Shown here: piece by piece, positions 16,765 to 23,971 of the stretch
How the letters are laid out: each line of letters opens with the position of its first letter
How positions within the stretch are numbered: position 1 is the first letter of the stretch
Source of the DNA: G942493215 sp942493215
Lineage (GTDB): Bacteria; Bacillota_I; Bacilli_A; RF39; UBA660
Direction: 5' to 3'
Length of the DNA stretch: 64,000 nt
Assembly (NCBI GenBank): GCA_942493215.1
Contig: OW818670.1
Span: 744,001-808,000, forward strand
Position numbers and translations under genes: made by a program
Notes under the pieces: model-generated
Told to the model about the DNA's origin: nothing
Databases searched by the model: none
The model's input: the letters and a program-made list of their open reading frames with translations, nothing else

Positions 16765-17088
16765 ATGGATAAAAAATTACCAGGTATATTTGTTAATAAA
16801 ATAGACAAAAAACTAACTAATAATAATGATGTCTATTATTCAAAAGAAGATAAGGAAAAAAGTACTATTAAAAATAGTAAGGAACTAAATATTTCTAAGA
16901 CGATAAATCAAAAAATTAAGGAAATATTTGCTGGGACTGATTACATTTATAAAGCGGATGTTGAAATAACATATAACAATAAAACAGTAACCAAAAGAAT
17001 AGTAGGTCATAATAATAAGAATATTATTACTTATGATAATGAACTAATACCTATTGATAAAATTACCGATATCCGAAGAGTTTCTTAA
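16765..17088 (+). CDS. Small conserved-looking protein of unknown function
   Basis: The ATG at 16765, directly after TTAAGGAGGA, gives 107 residues; longer in-frame starts from 16723 lie upstream of that strong site. The product begins MDKKLPGIFVNKIDKKLTNN, has a lysine-rich N-terminal half and a beta-rich C-terminal half (ADVEITYNNKTVTKRIVGHN). No membrane span, signal peptide or catalytic motif was seen. I do not recognise the family. It lies opposite murE and has its own terminator, so it is probably expressed as a single gene. Confidence 0.75.
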   Translation: MDKKLPGIFVNKIDKKLTNNNDVYYSKEDKEKSTIKNSKELNISKTINQKIKEIFAGTDYIYKADVEITYNNKTVTKRIVGHNNKNIITYDNELIPIDKITDIRRVS

Positions 17089-17110
17089 AAACTACATTAG
17101 TAGTTTTTTC
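17087..17110 (+). terminator. Intrinsic terminator after 16765 gene
   Basis: An 8-bp stem (17087-17094 with 17101-17108) with a 6-base loop leads into T residues immediately after the stop codon. Confidence 0.75.
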
Positions 17111-17139
17111 TATACGCAAATAATCAAAGAAGGAATCCT

Positions 17140-18411
17140 ATGGCTGAAAGTACTCTCGAACGTCAAGAAAGAATAAAGTATTTAGTAGGTCTTTATTGTC
17201 AATACCATCATTTTAATGATGAGATAAAAGAAATAATAATTACTTTAATGCTGATGATAGTAAATGTTTATGGTTATGATACAAGAATTATAATCCAACC
17301 CGACACAAAGATGTTTACTAGTTGGCTTATTGATCCATTACCTAATGGTTATGGTTATTATGTTGAAAATGTTATTTTTAATAAATTATTTTTTAATATT
17401 CAAGATATTAAATTAGTAACCCAAGAAGACCAAATAATTAATAAAAAAAGTGACTATAATTATAAAACAAAAACGGTTTATATAGACACCATTGCTTACC
17501 TAAATCTTGTTAAAGATAATATGGTTGGTAATAGTTTTAAAGTAATGCAAGATATTAAATGGCGTATCTACTTTGCACCCCTTCTTGGGGCCTTACAGAC
17601 TAATTTTAATAATGGACCATTAAATGAAAATAATAGAGCTAATAAACAGTACCTAGATTTCTTTACCTTTCTAGAAGAAGATAGTTTTCAAAAGGGACGC
17701 GCCAAATATTATCGGGACTTTAATTTCAAAAGACCAAAAACATATTTAGGAAAAGATTATACTTATGAAAAAAAGATTGATGGTGTTACTTTTTCTGATC
17801 ATTATCTTGATTGGTTAAAGGAAGGGGAATTAAATTTTATATTAAATCCTCAAATACAAGCTTATTGTGATCTTAATGATTTGGTAACAATGGGTATATA
17901 TAATGAATTAGATTCTATGCCTCATTCTTCTAATTATGGCGTAATGCTGATGGCGGCTTTAGGACCAACCCGTGTTTTTAAAAGATTATATTGTAATGAT
18001 AATCATCCTACTAATGATTTTAATAGTTATATTTCTAGACAAGAACATAAAAAATCTTTTAAATCTTTAGTTGATAGAATAAAAACAGTGTTAAGTAGAG
18101 TAGATATATATCAAGGTACCAATAGTTATAAGATTAAAAAAATGATTGAAATAGAACTAGAACTAATGAGTGCCTTAATTAAAGTATATGAAATACGATT
18201 ATCTTATGATAGAGAATATCAAGATAAGAATAGTGAAGAGATTAGAGCAAGAATAGTGTTAGAAACAACTTTAATGCATAATTTTCATTTGCGAAATAGA
18301 TTATCTAATAAACCCTATATAATAGATTTCAAAATATATAAAAAAATTCATCAAAATCTTGCTAAAATTGATGAAATAAAAGAAAGATATATAAGTTATA
18401 AGGCACGATAA
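17140..18411 (+). CDS. Hypothetical protein, 423 residues
   Basis: I do not recognise this protein. It begins MAESTLERQERIKYLVGLYC, is soluble in appearance and rich in Tyr, Asn and Asp. It has an HLDWLK-like central segment (SDHYLDWLKEGELNF) and a long helical C-terminal third with many charged residues (KKMIEIELELMSALIKVYEI). No signal peptide, transmembrane helix, P-loop or metal-binding motif was found. It is preceded by a terminator and faces the CPBP gene tail to tail. An AAAGAAGGAAT ribosome site precedes the ATG. Composition matches the neighbouring genes, so there is no sign of recent transfer. Confidence 0.8.
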   Translation: MAESTLERQERIKYLVGLYCQYHHFNDEIKEIIITLMLMIVNVYGYDTRIIIQPDTKMFTSWLIDPLPNGYGYYVENVIFNKLFFNIQDIKLVTQEDQIINKKSDYNYKTKTVYIDTIAYLNLVKDNMVGNSFKVMQDIKWRIYFAPLLGALQTNFNNGPLNENNRANKQYLDFFTFLEEDSFQKGRAKYYRDFNFKRPKTYLGKDYTYEKKIDGVTFSDHYLDWLKEGELNFILNPQIQAYCDLNDLVTMGIYNELDSMPHSSNYGVMLMAALGPTRVFKRLYCNDNHPTNDFNSYISRQEHKKSFKSLVDRIKTVLSRVDIYQGTNSYKIKKMIEIELELMSALIKVYEIRLSYDREYQDKNSEEIRARIVLETTLMHNFHLRNRLSNKPYIIDFKIYKKIHQNLAKIDEIKERYISYKAR

Positions 18412-18433
18412 AAAAAGAACTTTTTAGTTCTTC

Positions 18434-19138
18434 TTAAGTTAATAAATCAGCTAATATTAACATTGCCATCATTATACCATTATGGAATAAATGCATAGAC
18501 ATTGTTACAAAGATATTATCTGTTTTAGTCATAATGTAAGCAAAAATAATACCGGGTGTACAATAAGGAATTAAATATAATAAATCAGTCCAATTATTAA
18601 AACCAGTTATTACATGTAATCCTCCAAAGACTAAAGCTGAAATAGCGATATATATTATATTGGTTGTAAAAACATTTCTAAATGCCTGTCTAAAGACTAA
18701 TTCTTCTAAGATAGGAGCTAGAATTGTTGCGGAAATAAAAGTATAAATCGGATAAGAACTAAACATTTGTCTAATTGCTTCTTCGTTAGCTGGCTCAGTT
18801 TGAGATGTAATAAAAGCAATTATCCCATTACTAAATATCATAATAGCGATCATTAAAATCCAGTATTTCGCGTATTCATTAAAATATTTTTTATGGTTAG
18901 CTTTCAAATCACGATAAGCTTTCACTAATGTTGAACGGTATATGTATATAATAACTGATATCAATACTAATTCATAAGTTAATGAATATAATATTTTATA
19001 TATTTGATTCCATTCTTCATAATTAACACCTAATAACTGAAGTGGTATGGCTTGGTATAAAGAAGCTATAAAGTATAAAAAGATAACTCCTAAACCAATC
19101 AGGGCTTTTTTTAATTCTTTTTTATCAACTTTCTGCAT
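18434..19138 (-). CDS. CPBP/Abi-type intramembrane glutamic protease
   Basis: The 234-residue product has about seven hydrophobic spans and the three motifs of the CPBP family: EELVFRQAFR (the EExxxR catalytic motif), FGGLHVI and the C-terminal MSMHLFHN. Proteins of this family are membrane proteases related to Rce1 and are often involved in peptide maturation or self-immunity to bacteriocins. No bacteriocin gene lies beside it, so its substrate is unknown. It is transcribed leftward from an extended -10 promoter and diverges from rimP. Confidence 0.87.
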   Translation of the reverse strand: MQKVDKKELKKALIGLGVIFLYFIASLYQAIPLQLLGVNYEEWNQIYKILYSLTYELVLISVIIYIYRSTLVKAYRDLKANHKKYFNEYAKYWILMIAIMIFSNGIIAFITSQTEPANEEAIRQMFSSYPIYTFISATILAPILEELVFRQAFRNVFTTNIIYIAISALVFGGLHVITGFNNWTDLLYLIPYCTPGIIFAYIMTKTDNIFVTMSMHLFHNGIMMAMLILADLLT

Positions 19139-19156
19139 TTTTTAATCACCTATTAT

Positions 19157-19165
19157 ATTATAGCA
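19157..19165 (-). promoter_or_regulatory. Extended -10 promoter for the CPBP gene
   Basis: On the minus strand TGCTATAAT is found 19-27 bp before the start codon. No good -35 box is apparent at 17 bp, which fits an extended -10 promoter. Confidence 0.55.
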
Positions 19166-19203
19166 GAATTTCAGATATTTTTTTCCAAGAAATTAAAAAA
19201 AAG

Positions 19204-19232
19204 TGTAAAAATCATCAATTTTATGTTATAAT
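19204..19232 (+). promoter_or_regulatory. Promoter of the rimP-nusA-infB operon
   Basis: TGTAAA (19204-19209) and TATAAT (19227-19232) lie 17 bp apart, with TGT just before the -10 box. Transcription would begin near 19239, seven bases before a perfect hairpin. Confidence 0.65.
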
Positions 19233-19245
19233 GTTTATATGCATG

Positions 19246-19269
19246 AAGAGTGGGCCAATTCCCACTCTT
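19246..19269 (+). promoter_or_regulatory. Leader hairpin of the rimP-nusA-infB transcript
   Basis: A perfect 9-bp GC-containing stem (19246-19254 with 19261-19269) with a 6-base loop lies at the predicted 5' end of the transcript, 20 bp before rimP. It has no T tract, so it is not a normal terminator. It may stabilise the mRNA or be a small rimP-leader-type element. Confidence 0.6.
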
Positions 19270-19288
19270 TAATTTAATGGAGGATAAT

Positions 19289-19543
19289 ATGACAATAGAA
19301 GAACAAGTATGTAGGTTAATAGAAGAACCTATTAACGCTAAAGGATATCAAATAAGTGATATTATATATGAAAAAGATGGTAATAGTTATTTTTTAAGAA
19401 TATTTATTGATAAAGAAGGATTAATAAATATTGAGGATTGTGTTGAAGTAAGCAAAATAATCAATCCTATTCTTGATGAAAAAGATATAATTAAAGATGC
19501 ATATATATTAGATGTTTGTTCTAAAGAGAAAGGAAATGAATAG
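19289..19543 (+). CDS. rimP: Ribosome maturation factor RimP, N-terminal domain only
   Basis: The ATG at 19289 after GGAGG gives 84 residues starting MTIEEQVCRLIEEPINAKG. The sequence matches the N-terminal RimP domain (FIDKEGLINIEDCVEVSKII and LDEKDIIKDAYILDV), which aids 30S maturation. Family members are usually about 150 residues with a C-terminal SH3-like domain that begins with an SSPGLDRPL-like motif; here the reading frame ends at CSKEKGNE in its place. Nothing after the stop resembles the missing domain, since nusA follows after 1 bp, so this is a clean deletion and not a visible frameshift. It is the first gene of the nusA operon, as usual. Confidence 0.85.
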   Translation: MTIEEQVCRLIEEPINAKGYQISDIIYEKDGNSYFLRIFIDKEGLINIEDCVEVSKIINPILDEKDIIKDAYILDVCSKEKGNE

Positions 19544-19544
19544 G

Positions 19545-20636
19545 ATGAATAACGAAGAATTTAAGAACGCAGTTCAATTACTTGTAAAAGAAAAAGGAAT
19601 TTCTGAAGATATAATATATGAAGCAATGGAGTTAGCGTTAACTTCAGCTTATAAAAAAAATTATAATTCTTTATCTAATGTGCGTATTGCCATAGATAAG
19701 AATAATGGAATTATTCACGTCTATTCTTTTAAAACCGTATTAAAAGAAGACGCAACTGATGAAGAGGGAAATAGTATTTTTGATGATCGTATTCATTTAA
19801 CTTTAAAGGAAGCTCGTAAGCTTATTCCTGGTATCAATTATAATGAAACGATTGAAGAAGAGGTTACACCAAAAGATTTTGGACGAGTTGCAGCAGCTAC
19901 CGCTAAACAAGTTATTATTCAAAAAATTAGAGAAGCAGAACGTAATAATATTATTGAAGAATTTAGTAATAAAGAAGAAGAAATGGTTTCTGGTACGGTT
20001 GAAATGGAAGATGTCCGTAATTATTATATAAATTTAGGTAAGACACAAGGTATATTACCTAAAACCGAAATTATTCCTAATGAAATAATTAAAATGGGTG
20101 CAAACATTAAAGTATATATCAGTAAAGTTGAAAAGAATACTAAAGGACCACTAATTTTATTATCAAGAATTCATTATGGCTTTGTAAAAAGACTATTTGA
20201 GTTAGAAATTCCTGAGATAAATGAGGGTATTATCTTAGTATATAGTGTAGCCAGAGAAGCCGGTAATCGTACTAAAGTAGCAGTTTATTCGGAAAATTCT
20301 CGGGTTGATGCGGTTGGCTCATGCATTGGTGAACGAGGAAGTAGAATAAATACCATTATAAAAGAATTAAATGGTGAAAAAATTGATATTATCGAATACA
20401 ATAGAGAACCAGCTAAGTTCATTGAAAATGCTTTAAGTCCAGCTAAAAATGTTCGCGTTTTTATAACTGATCCTAAAAAACAAGAAGCAATGGTTATTGT
20501 TGATAATGACAATTTATCTTTAGCAATCGGTAAAAAGGGCTTAAATGTCCGTTTAGCCGCTCGCTTAACGCATTATAAGATTGATGTTAAAACTTATGAA
20601 CAAGCTAAAGAAGAAGGCATTAATATTATCGAGTAG
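19545..20636 (+). CDS. nusA: Transcription termination/antitermination factor NusA
   Basis: NusA binds RNA polymerase and nascent RNA to control pausing, termination and antitermination. From the ATG at 19545 it is 363 residues: an N-terminal polymerase-binding domain, an S1 domain with GTVEMEDVRNYYINLGKTQG, and two KH domains including RVDAVGSCIGERGSRIN and LAIGKKGLNVRLAARL. There are no C-terminal acidic repeats, which is normal outside the proteobacteria. An in-frame ATG at 19536 would add three residues. The start lies 1 bp after the rimP stop. Confidence 0.95.
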   Translation: MNNEEFKNAVQLLVKEKGISEDIIYEAMELALTSAYKKNYNSLSNVRIAIDKNNGIIHVYSFKTVLKEDATDEEGNSIFDDRIHLTLKEARKLIPGINYNETIEEEVTPKDFGRVAAATAKQVIIQKIREAERNNIIEEFSNKEEEMVSGTVEMEDVRNYYINLGKTQGILPKTEIIPNEIIKMGANIKVYISKVEKNTKGPLILLSRIHYGFVKRLFELEIPEINEGIILVYSVAREAGNRTKVAVYSENSRVDAVGSCIGERGSRINTIIKELNGEKIDIIEYNREPAKFIENALSPAKNVRVFITDPKKQEAMVIVDNDNLSLAIGKKGLNVRLAARLTHYKIDVKTYEQAKEEGINIIE

Positions 20637-20650
20637 GAAGAAGGAATAAA

Positions 20651-20914
20651 ATGCAAGTAAAAAAAATTCCGATGCGAACTTGTGTAGTAACAAGAGAAAA
20701 ATATCCTAAAAAAGAATTAATTAGAATTGTTAGAACACCAGAGGGACAAGTTATTGTTGATGAATCAGGACGAGCTAATGGCCGAGGCGTTTATCTAAAA
20801 AAGGATTTAGTAGTTTTTGATAAAGCTAAAAAGACAGGTGTTTTAAGCAAGAATTTAGAAGTAGATGTTCCCGATGAAGTTTATGAACAATTAAAAAATT
20901 TAGTGAGTAGGTGA
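20651..20914 (+). CDS. rnpM: RNA-binding protein RnpM (YlxR family)
   Basis: The 87-residue product has the YlxR signature RTCVVTREKYPKKELIRIVR and the central GRANGRGVYLKKD. YlxR proteins bind RNA, and the Bacillus member has been reported to modulate RNase P, hence RnpM. The position directly after nusA is the canonical one. In most relatives ylxQ (an L7Ae-type protein) follows, but here a dCMP deaminase gene starts 3 bp later. Confidence 0.9.
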   Translation: MQVKKIPMRTCVVTREKYPKKELIRIVRTPEGQVIVDESGRANGRGVYLKKDLVVFDKAKKTGVLSKNLEVDVPDEVYEQLKNLVSR

Positions 20915-20917
20915 TTT

Positions 20918-21412
20918 ATGGCTAGAATGACTAAAGAAGAAATGGAAAAACTAATTAAAGAAGGCGGAGGCCTTAAACGGATTAGCTGGGATGAATATTT
21001 TATGGAGTTAGCTAATTTGGCAGCTAAACGTTCAACTTGTTTAAGTAGACAAGTTGGAGCTGTAATTGTTAAAGATCGTTGTGTTCTATCAACTGGTTAT
21101 AATGGAGCAGCTAAAGGAGCAGCTCATTGTGATGAAGTTGGTTGTGTTCGTATTTTAATGGATATCCCAAGTGGTGAACGTATGGATATTTGCCGGGCTG
21201 TTCATGCTGAACAAAATGCTCTTTTACAGGCAGCCTGTCACGGTATTGCTACGGAAGGCGCTATGATGTATATATCGGTTACTCCATGCTTTACCTGCGC
21301 TAAGATGGTTGTTAATGCAGGTATAAAGGAAATAGTTGTTGGCGGAAATTATCCTGATGAACGAACCATGGATTTATTTAAAGAAGTAGGGGTTAAAGTG
21401 CGTAAAATATAG
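20918..21412 (+). CDS. Deoxycytidylate deaminase
   Basis: The 164-residue product belongs to the zinc-dependent cytidine/dCMP deaminase fold. It has the catalytic HAEQNALLQAA (zinc-binding His and proton-shuttling Glu) and TPCFTCAKMV (two zinc Cys), with a further upstream zinc-binding-type cluster around AHCDEVGC. The substrate is probably dCMP, giving dUMP for thymidylate synthesis, as in ComEB-type enzymes. It sits inside the nusA-infB operon, 3 bp after rnpM and 14 bp before infB, where it is not usually found. A GGTGATTT site precedes the ATG. Confidence 0.9.
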   Translation: MARMTKEEMEKLIKEGGGLKRISWDEYFMELANLAAKRSTCLSRQVGAVIVKDRCVLSTGYNGAAKGAAHCDEVGCVRILMDIPSGERMDICRAVHAEQNALLQAACHGIATEGAMMYISVTPCFTCAKMVVNAGIKEIVVGGNYPDERTMDLFKEVGVKVRKI

Positions 21413-21426
21413 GAGGTGCTTAAGTT

Positions 21427-23529
21427 ATGATGTCAGTCTTAGAATATGCCCAAGATATAAATGTAACAGTTGCTGAAGTCTTAAAAAGATGTAAAGAACT
21501 AGGCATTAAGGTTACTAATGAAGAAGATATGCTAAGTGAAGACGATATTGTTGAGTTGGATAATTTTACCAACACAGATGATAGTAGTGATGAACTACTA
21601 GATGACATTGTTGATAACATTATTGAAAGTAAGAATATTGAAATTGATGCGGTTGTTAAAAAGGAAAAAATTAAGAAAAAGGTTGAAGGACCTAAAAATG
21701 TCAAAAGAGATTTAGCAATTCGTAAAAAACAAATGTATAAAAATAAAGAAAAATTAATTAATAACACACCTAATAGTGATAATAAGATTGTTCTTTATAG
21801 AGAAAATATGACGGTTAGTGAATTGGCTAAAGCTTTAAATATTAATCCGGTTGAATTAGTTAAAAAACTTTTTTCTTTAGGTATTATGGCTAATATTAAT
21901 AATAGTATCAGTTTTGAAAATGCTGAAATTTTAGTTGTTGATTATAATAAAGAATTAAAGAAAGAAGAAACGGCTGATGTTGCTAATTTTGAGGCTTTTG
22001 AAATCTATGATAATGATGCTGCTTTAGTAAATAGACCACCCGTTGTAACCATTATGGGTCATGTTGATCATGGTAAAACGACTTTACTTGATGCCATTAG
22101 AAAAACTAATGTTGCAGCTGGAGAAGCAGGTGGAATTACCCAAGCTATTAGTGCTTATCAAGTTAATTATAATGGCAAACCAATAACATTTATTGATACA
22201 CCAGGTCATGCGGCATTTACGGAAATGCGAGCTAGAGGTGCTAAAATAACTGATATTGTTATTATAATTGTCGCTGCTGATGATGGGGTTATGCCTCAAA
22301 CTAAAGAAGCAATTGATCATGCTTTAGCTGCTAAAGTTCCGATTATTGTAGCAATCAATAAGATGGATAAACCAGGCGCTAATCCTACCAGAATTATGAC
22401 CGATTTAACAGAATATGGTTTAACACCAGATAGTTGGGGTGGTAATACTCTATATTGTCAAATATCAGCTGTTAGTGGTCAAGGAATAGATGATTTATTA
22501 GAAAATATTCTATTAGTAGCGGAAATGGAGAATTATAAAGCTAATCCTAATCGTTATGCGGTTGGTACGGTTGTTGAATCTCGTCTTGATAAACATGTTG
22601 GTCCAATTGTTACTTTATTAATTCAAAATGGTACATTACGTTTAGGAGACCCAATTGTTGTTGGTACTTCTTTTGGTAAAGTAAGAACGCTAAAGAATGA
22701 TCTAGGTGAAGAAATAATGGAAGCAATGCCTAGTCAACCAGTTGAAATAACGGGCTTAAATGAAGTACCACAAGCTGGTGATAAATTTATGGCTTTTGAA
22801 ACAGAAAAACAAGCTCGTAGTATTGGTGAACAAAGAAGGGAAAATGTCAAAGTTGGACCATCTTGTCCTAAAGAAGCTATGACTTTAGATGAATTATTCT
22901 CTAAAATTAAAGAAGGCATAAAAGAAATTAATGTCATTGTTAAAGCTGATGTTAATGGTAGTAGTGAAGCGGTTAAAAATGCTTTAGAAAAAATAAATGT
23001 TGAAGGTGTTAGTGTTAAGGTTTTACACAGTAGTGTAGGTTCTATTACTGAAAGTGATATTATCTTAGCTAAAGCATCAAATGCGATTGTTATAGGTTTT
23101 AATGTACGCCCTGATAATGATATCAAACAATTTGCTAAAGATAATTGTGTTGAACTTCGTTTATATACTATTATCTATAAAGCTGTTGAAGATATGGAAG
23201 CGGCTATGAAAGGTATGTTAGAACCAGTTTATGAAGAGAAAATAACAGGAACAGCTGAAGTAAGGCAATTATTTAAATTCTCTAAAGTAGGTGTTATTGC
23301 TGGAAGCTATATAACAGATGGTATTATTAAAAGAGATTCTAAAGCTCGTTTAATAAGAGATAGCATTATTATATATGATGGTAGTATTAGCTCTTTACAA
23401 AGAGAAAAAGATAGTGTTAAAGAAGTTAAAAAAGGCTTAGAATGTGGTATAACAATTGAAAACTATACTGATATTAAAGTAAAAGACATTATTGAAGCCT
23501 ATGAGATGGTAGCAATAACCAATAAATGA
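21427..23529 (+). CDS. infB: Translation initiation factor IF-2
   Basis: IF-2 is the GTPase that brings initiator tRNA to the ribosome. The 700-residue product has two N-terminal IF2_N-type segments (residues about 1-45 and 120-175), the G1 motif GHVDHGKTTLLDAIR, DTPGHAAFT, NKMDKPG, and the C-terminal domains that bind fMet-tRNA. The length is typical for low-GC Gram-positive bacteria. GGAGGTGC precedes the ATG; a second ATG follows immediately. The gene is followed 9 bp later by rbfA. Confidence 0.97.
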   Translation: MMSVLEYAQDINVTVAEVLKRCKELGIKVTNEEDMLSEDDIVELDNFTNTDDSSDELLDDIVDNIIESKNIEIDAVVKKEKIKKKVEGPKNVKRDLAIRKKQMYKNKEKLINNTPNSDNKIVLYRENMTVSELAKALNINPVELVKKLFSLGIMANINNSISFENAEILVVDYNKELKKEETADVANFEAFEIYDNDAALVNRPPVVTIMGHVDHGKTTLLDAIRKTNVAAGEAGGITQAISAYQVNYNGKPITFIDTPGHAAFTEMRARGAKITDIVIIIVAADDGVMPQTKEAIDHALAAKVPIIVAINKMDKPGANPTRIMTDLTEYGLTPDSWGGNTLYCQISAVSGQGIDDLLENILLVAEMENYKANPNRYAVGTVVESRLDKHVGPIVTLLIQNGTLRLGDPIVVGTSFGKVRTLKNDLGEEIMEAMPSQPVEITGLNEVPQAGDKFMAFETEKQARSIGEQRRENVKVGPSCPKEAMTLDELFSKIKEGIKEINVIVKADVNGSSEAVKNALEKINVEGVSVKVLHSSVGSITESDIILAKASNAIVIGFNVRPDNDIKQFAKDNCVELRLYTIIYKAVEDMEAAMKGMLEPVYEEKITGTAEVRQLFKFSKVGVIAGSYITDGIIKRDSKARLIRDSIIIYDGSISSLQREKDSVKEVKKGLECGITIENYTDIKVKDIIEAYEMVAITNK

Positions 23530-23538
23530 GGTGATAAA

Positions 23539-23895
23539 ATGAGTATTAAAATAGATCGAATTAATAGTAATATGATTAAAGAAATAAGTTATATTCTATC
23601 AACAGAGATAAAAGATAATGATATAAAATTTGTAACTGTTACTGATGTTAGAACAACTAATGATTTAAGTTTTGCTAAAGTTTATTTTACCGTTTTTGAT
23701 GAAACGAGAAAAAATGAAACTTTAAAAGCTTTAAATAATGCCAGAGGTTATATCCGAAGAGAACTTGCTGGTCGTGTTGATATAAGACATATTCCAGAAT
23801 TATCATTTGTCTTTGATGAGTCTATAGCATATGGTAAAAAAATAGAAAATCTTATTGATAAAATTCATCAAGAGGATAAAGAAGAAAAGAATTAG
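23539..23895 (+). CDS. rbfA: Ribosome-binding factor A
   Basis: RbfA is a KH-fold protein needed for late 30S maturation and cold adaptation. The 118-residue product has RINSNMIKEISYILSTEIKD, the TDVRTTNDLSFAKVYFTVF segment and RHIPELSFVFDESI. It is the last gene of the nusA-infB operon, and a terminator overlaps its stop codon. truB, which often follows, is absent. Confidence 0.95.
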   Translation: MSIKIDRINSNMIKEISYILSTEIKDNDIKFVTVTDVRTTNDLSFAKVYFTVFDETRKNETLKALNNARGYIRRELAGRVDIRHIPELSFVFDESIAYGKKIENLIDKIHQEDKEEKN

Positions 23896-23913
23896 AGTAA
23901 TTTAATTCTTTTT
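23885..23913 (+). terminator. Intrinsic terminator after rbfA
   Basis: A 10-bp AT-rich stem (23885-23894 with 23903-23912) with an 8-base loop and T residues closes the nusA-infB operon. Confidence 0.7.
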
Positions 23914-23916
23914 CAA

Positions 23917-23945
23917 TTGTAAAGTTTTTACTTATATGCTAAAAT
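23917..23945 (+). promoter_or_regulatory. Promoter for the 23972 prepilin-LRR gene
   Basis: TTGTAA (23917-23922) and TAAAAT (23940-23945) lie 17 bp apart with TGC directly before the -10 box. Confidence 0.7.
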
Positions 23946-23971
23946 TTAAGTAATAATAGGAGTTGGTTTAA

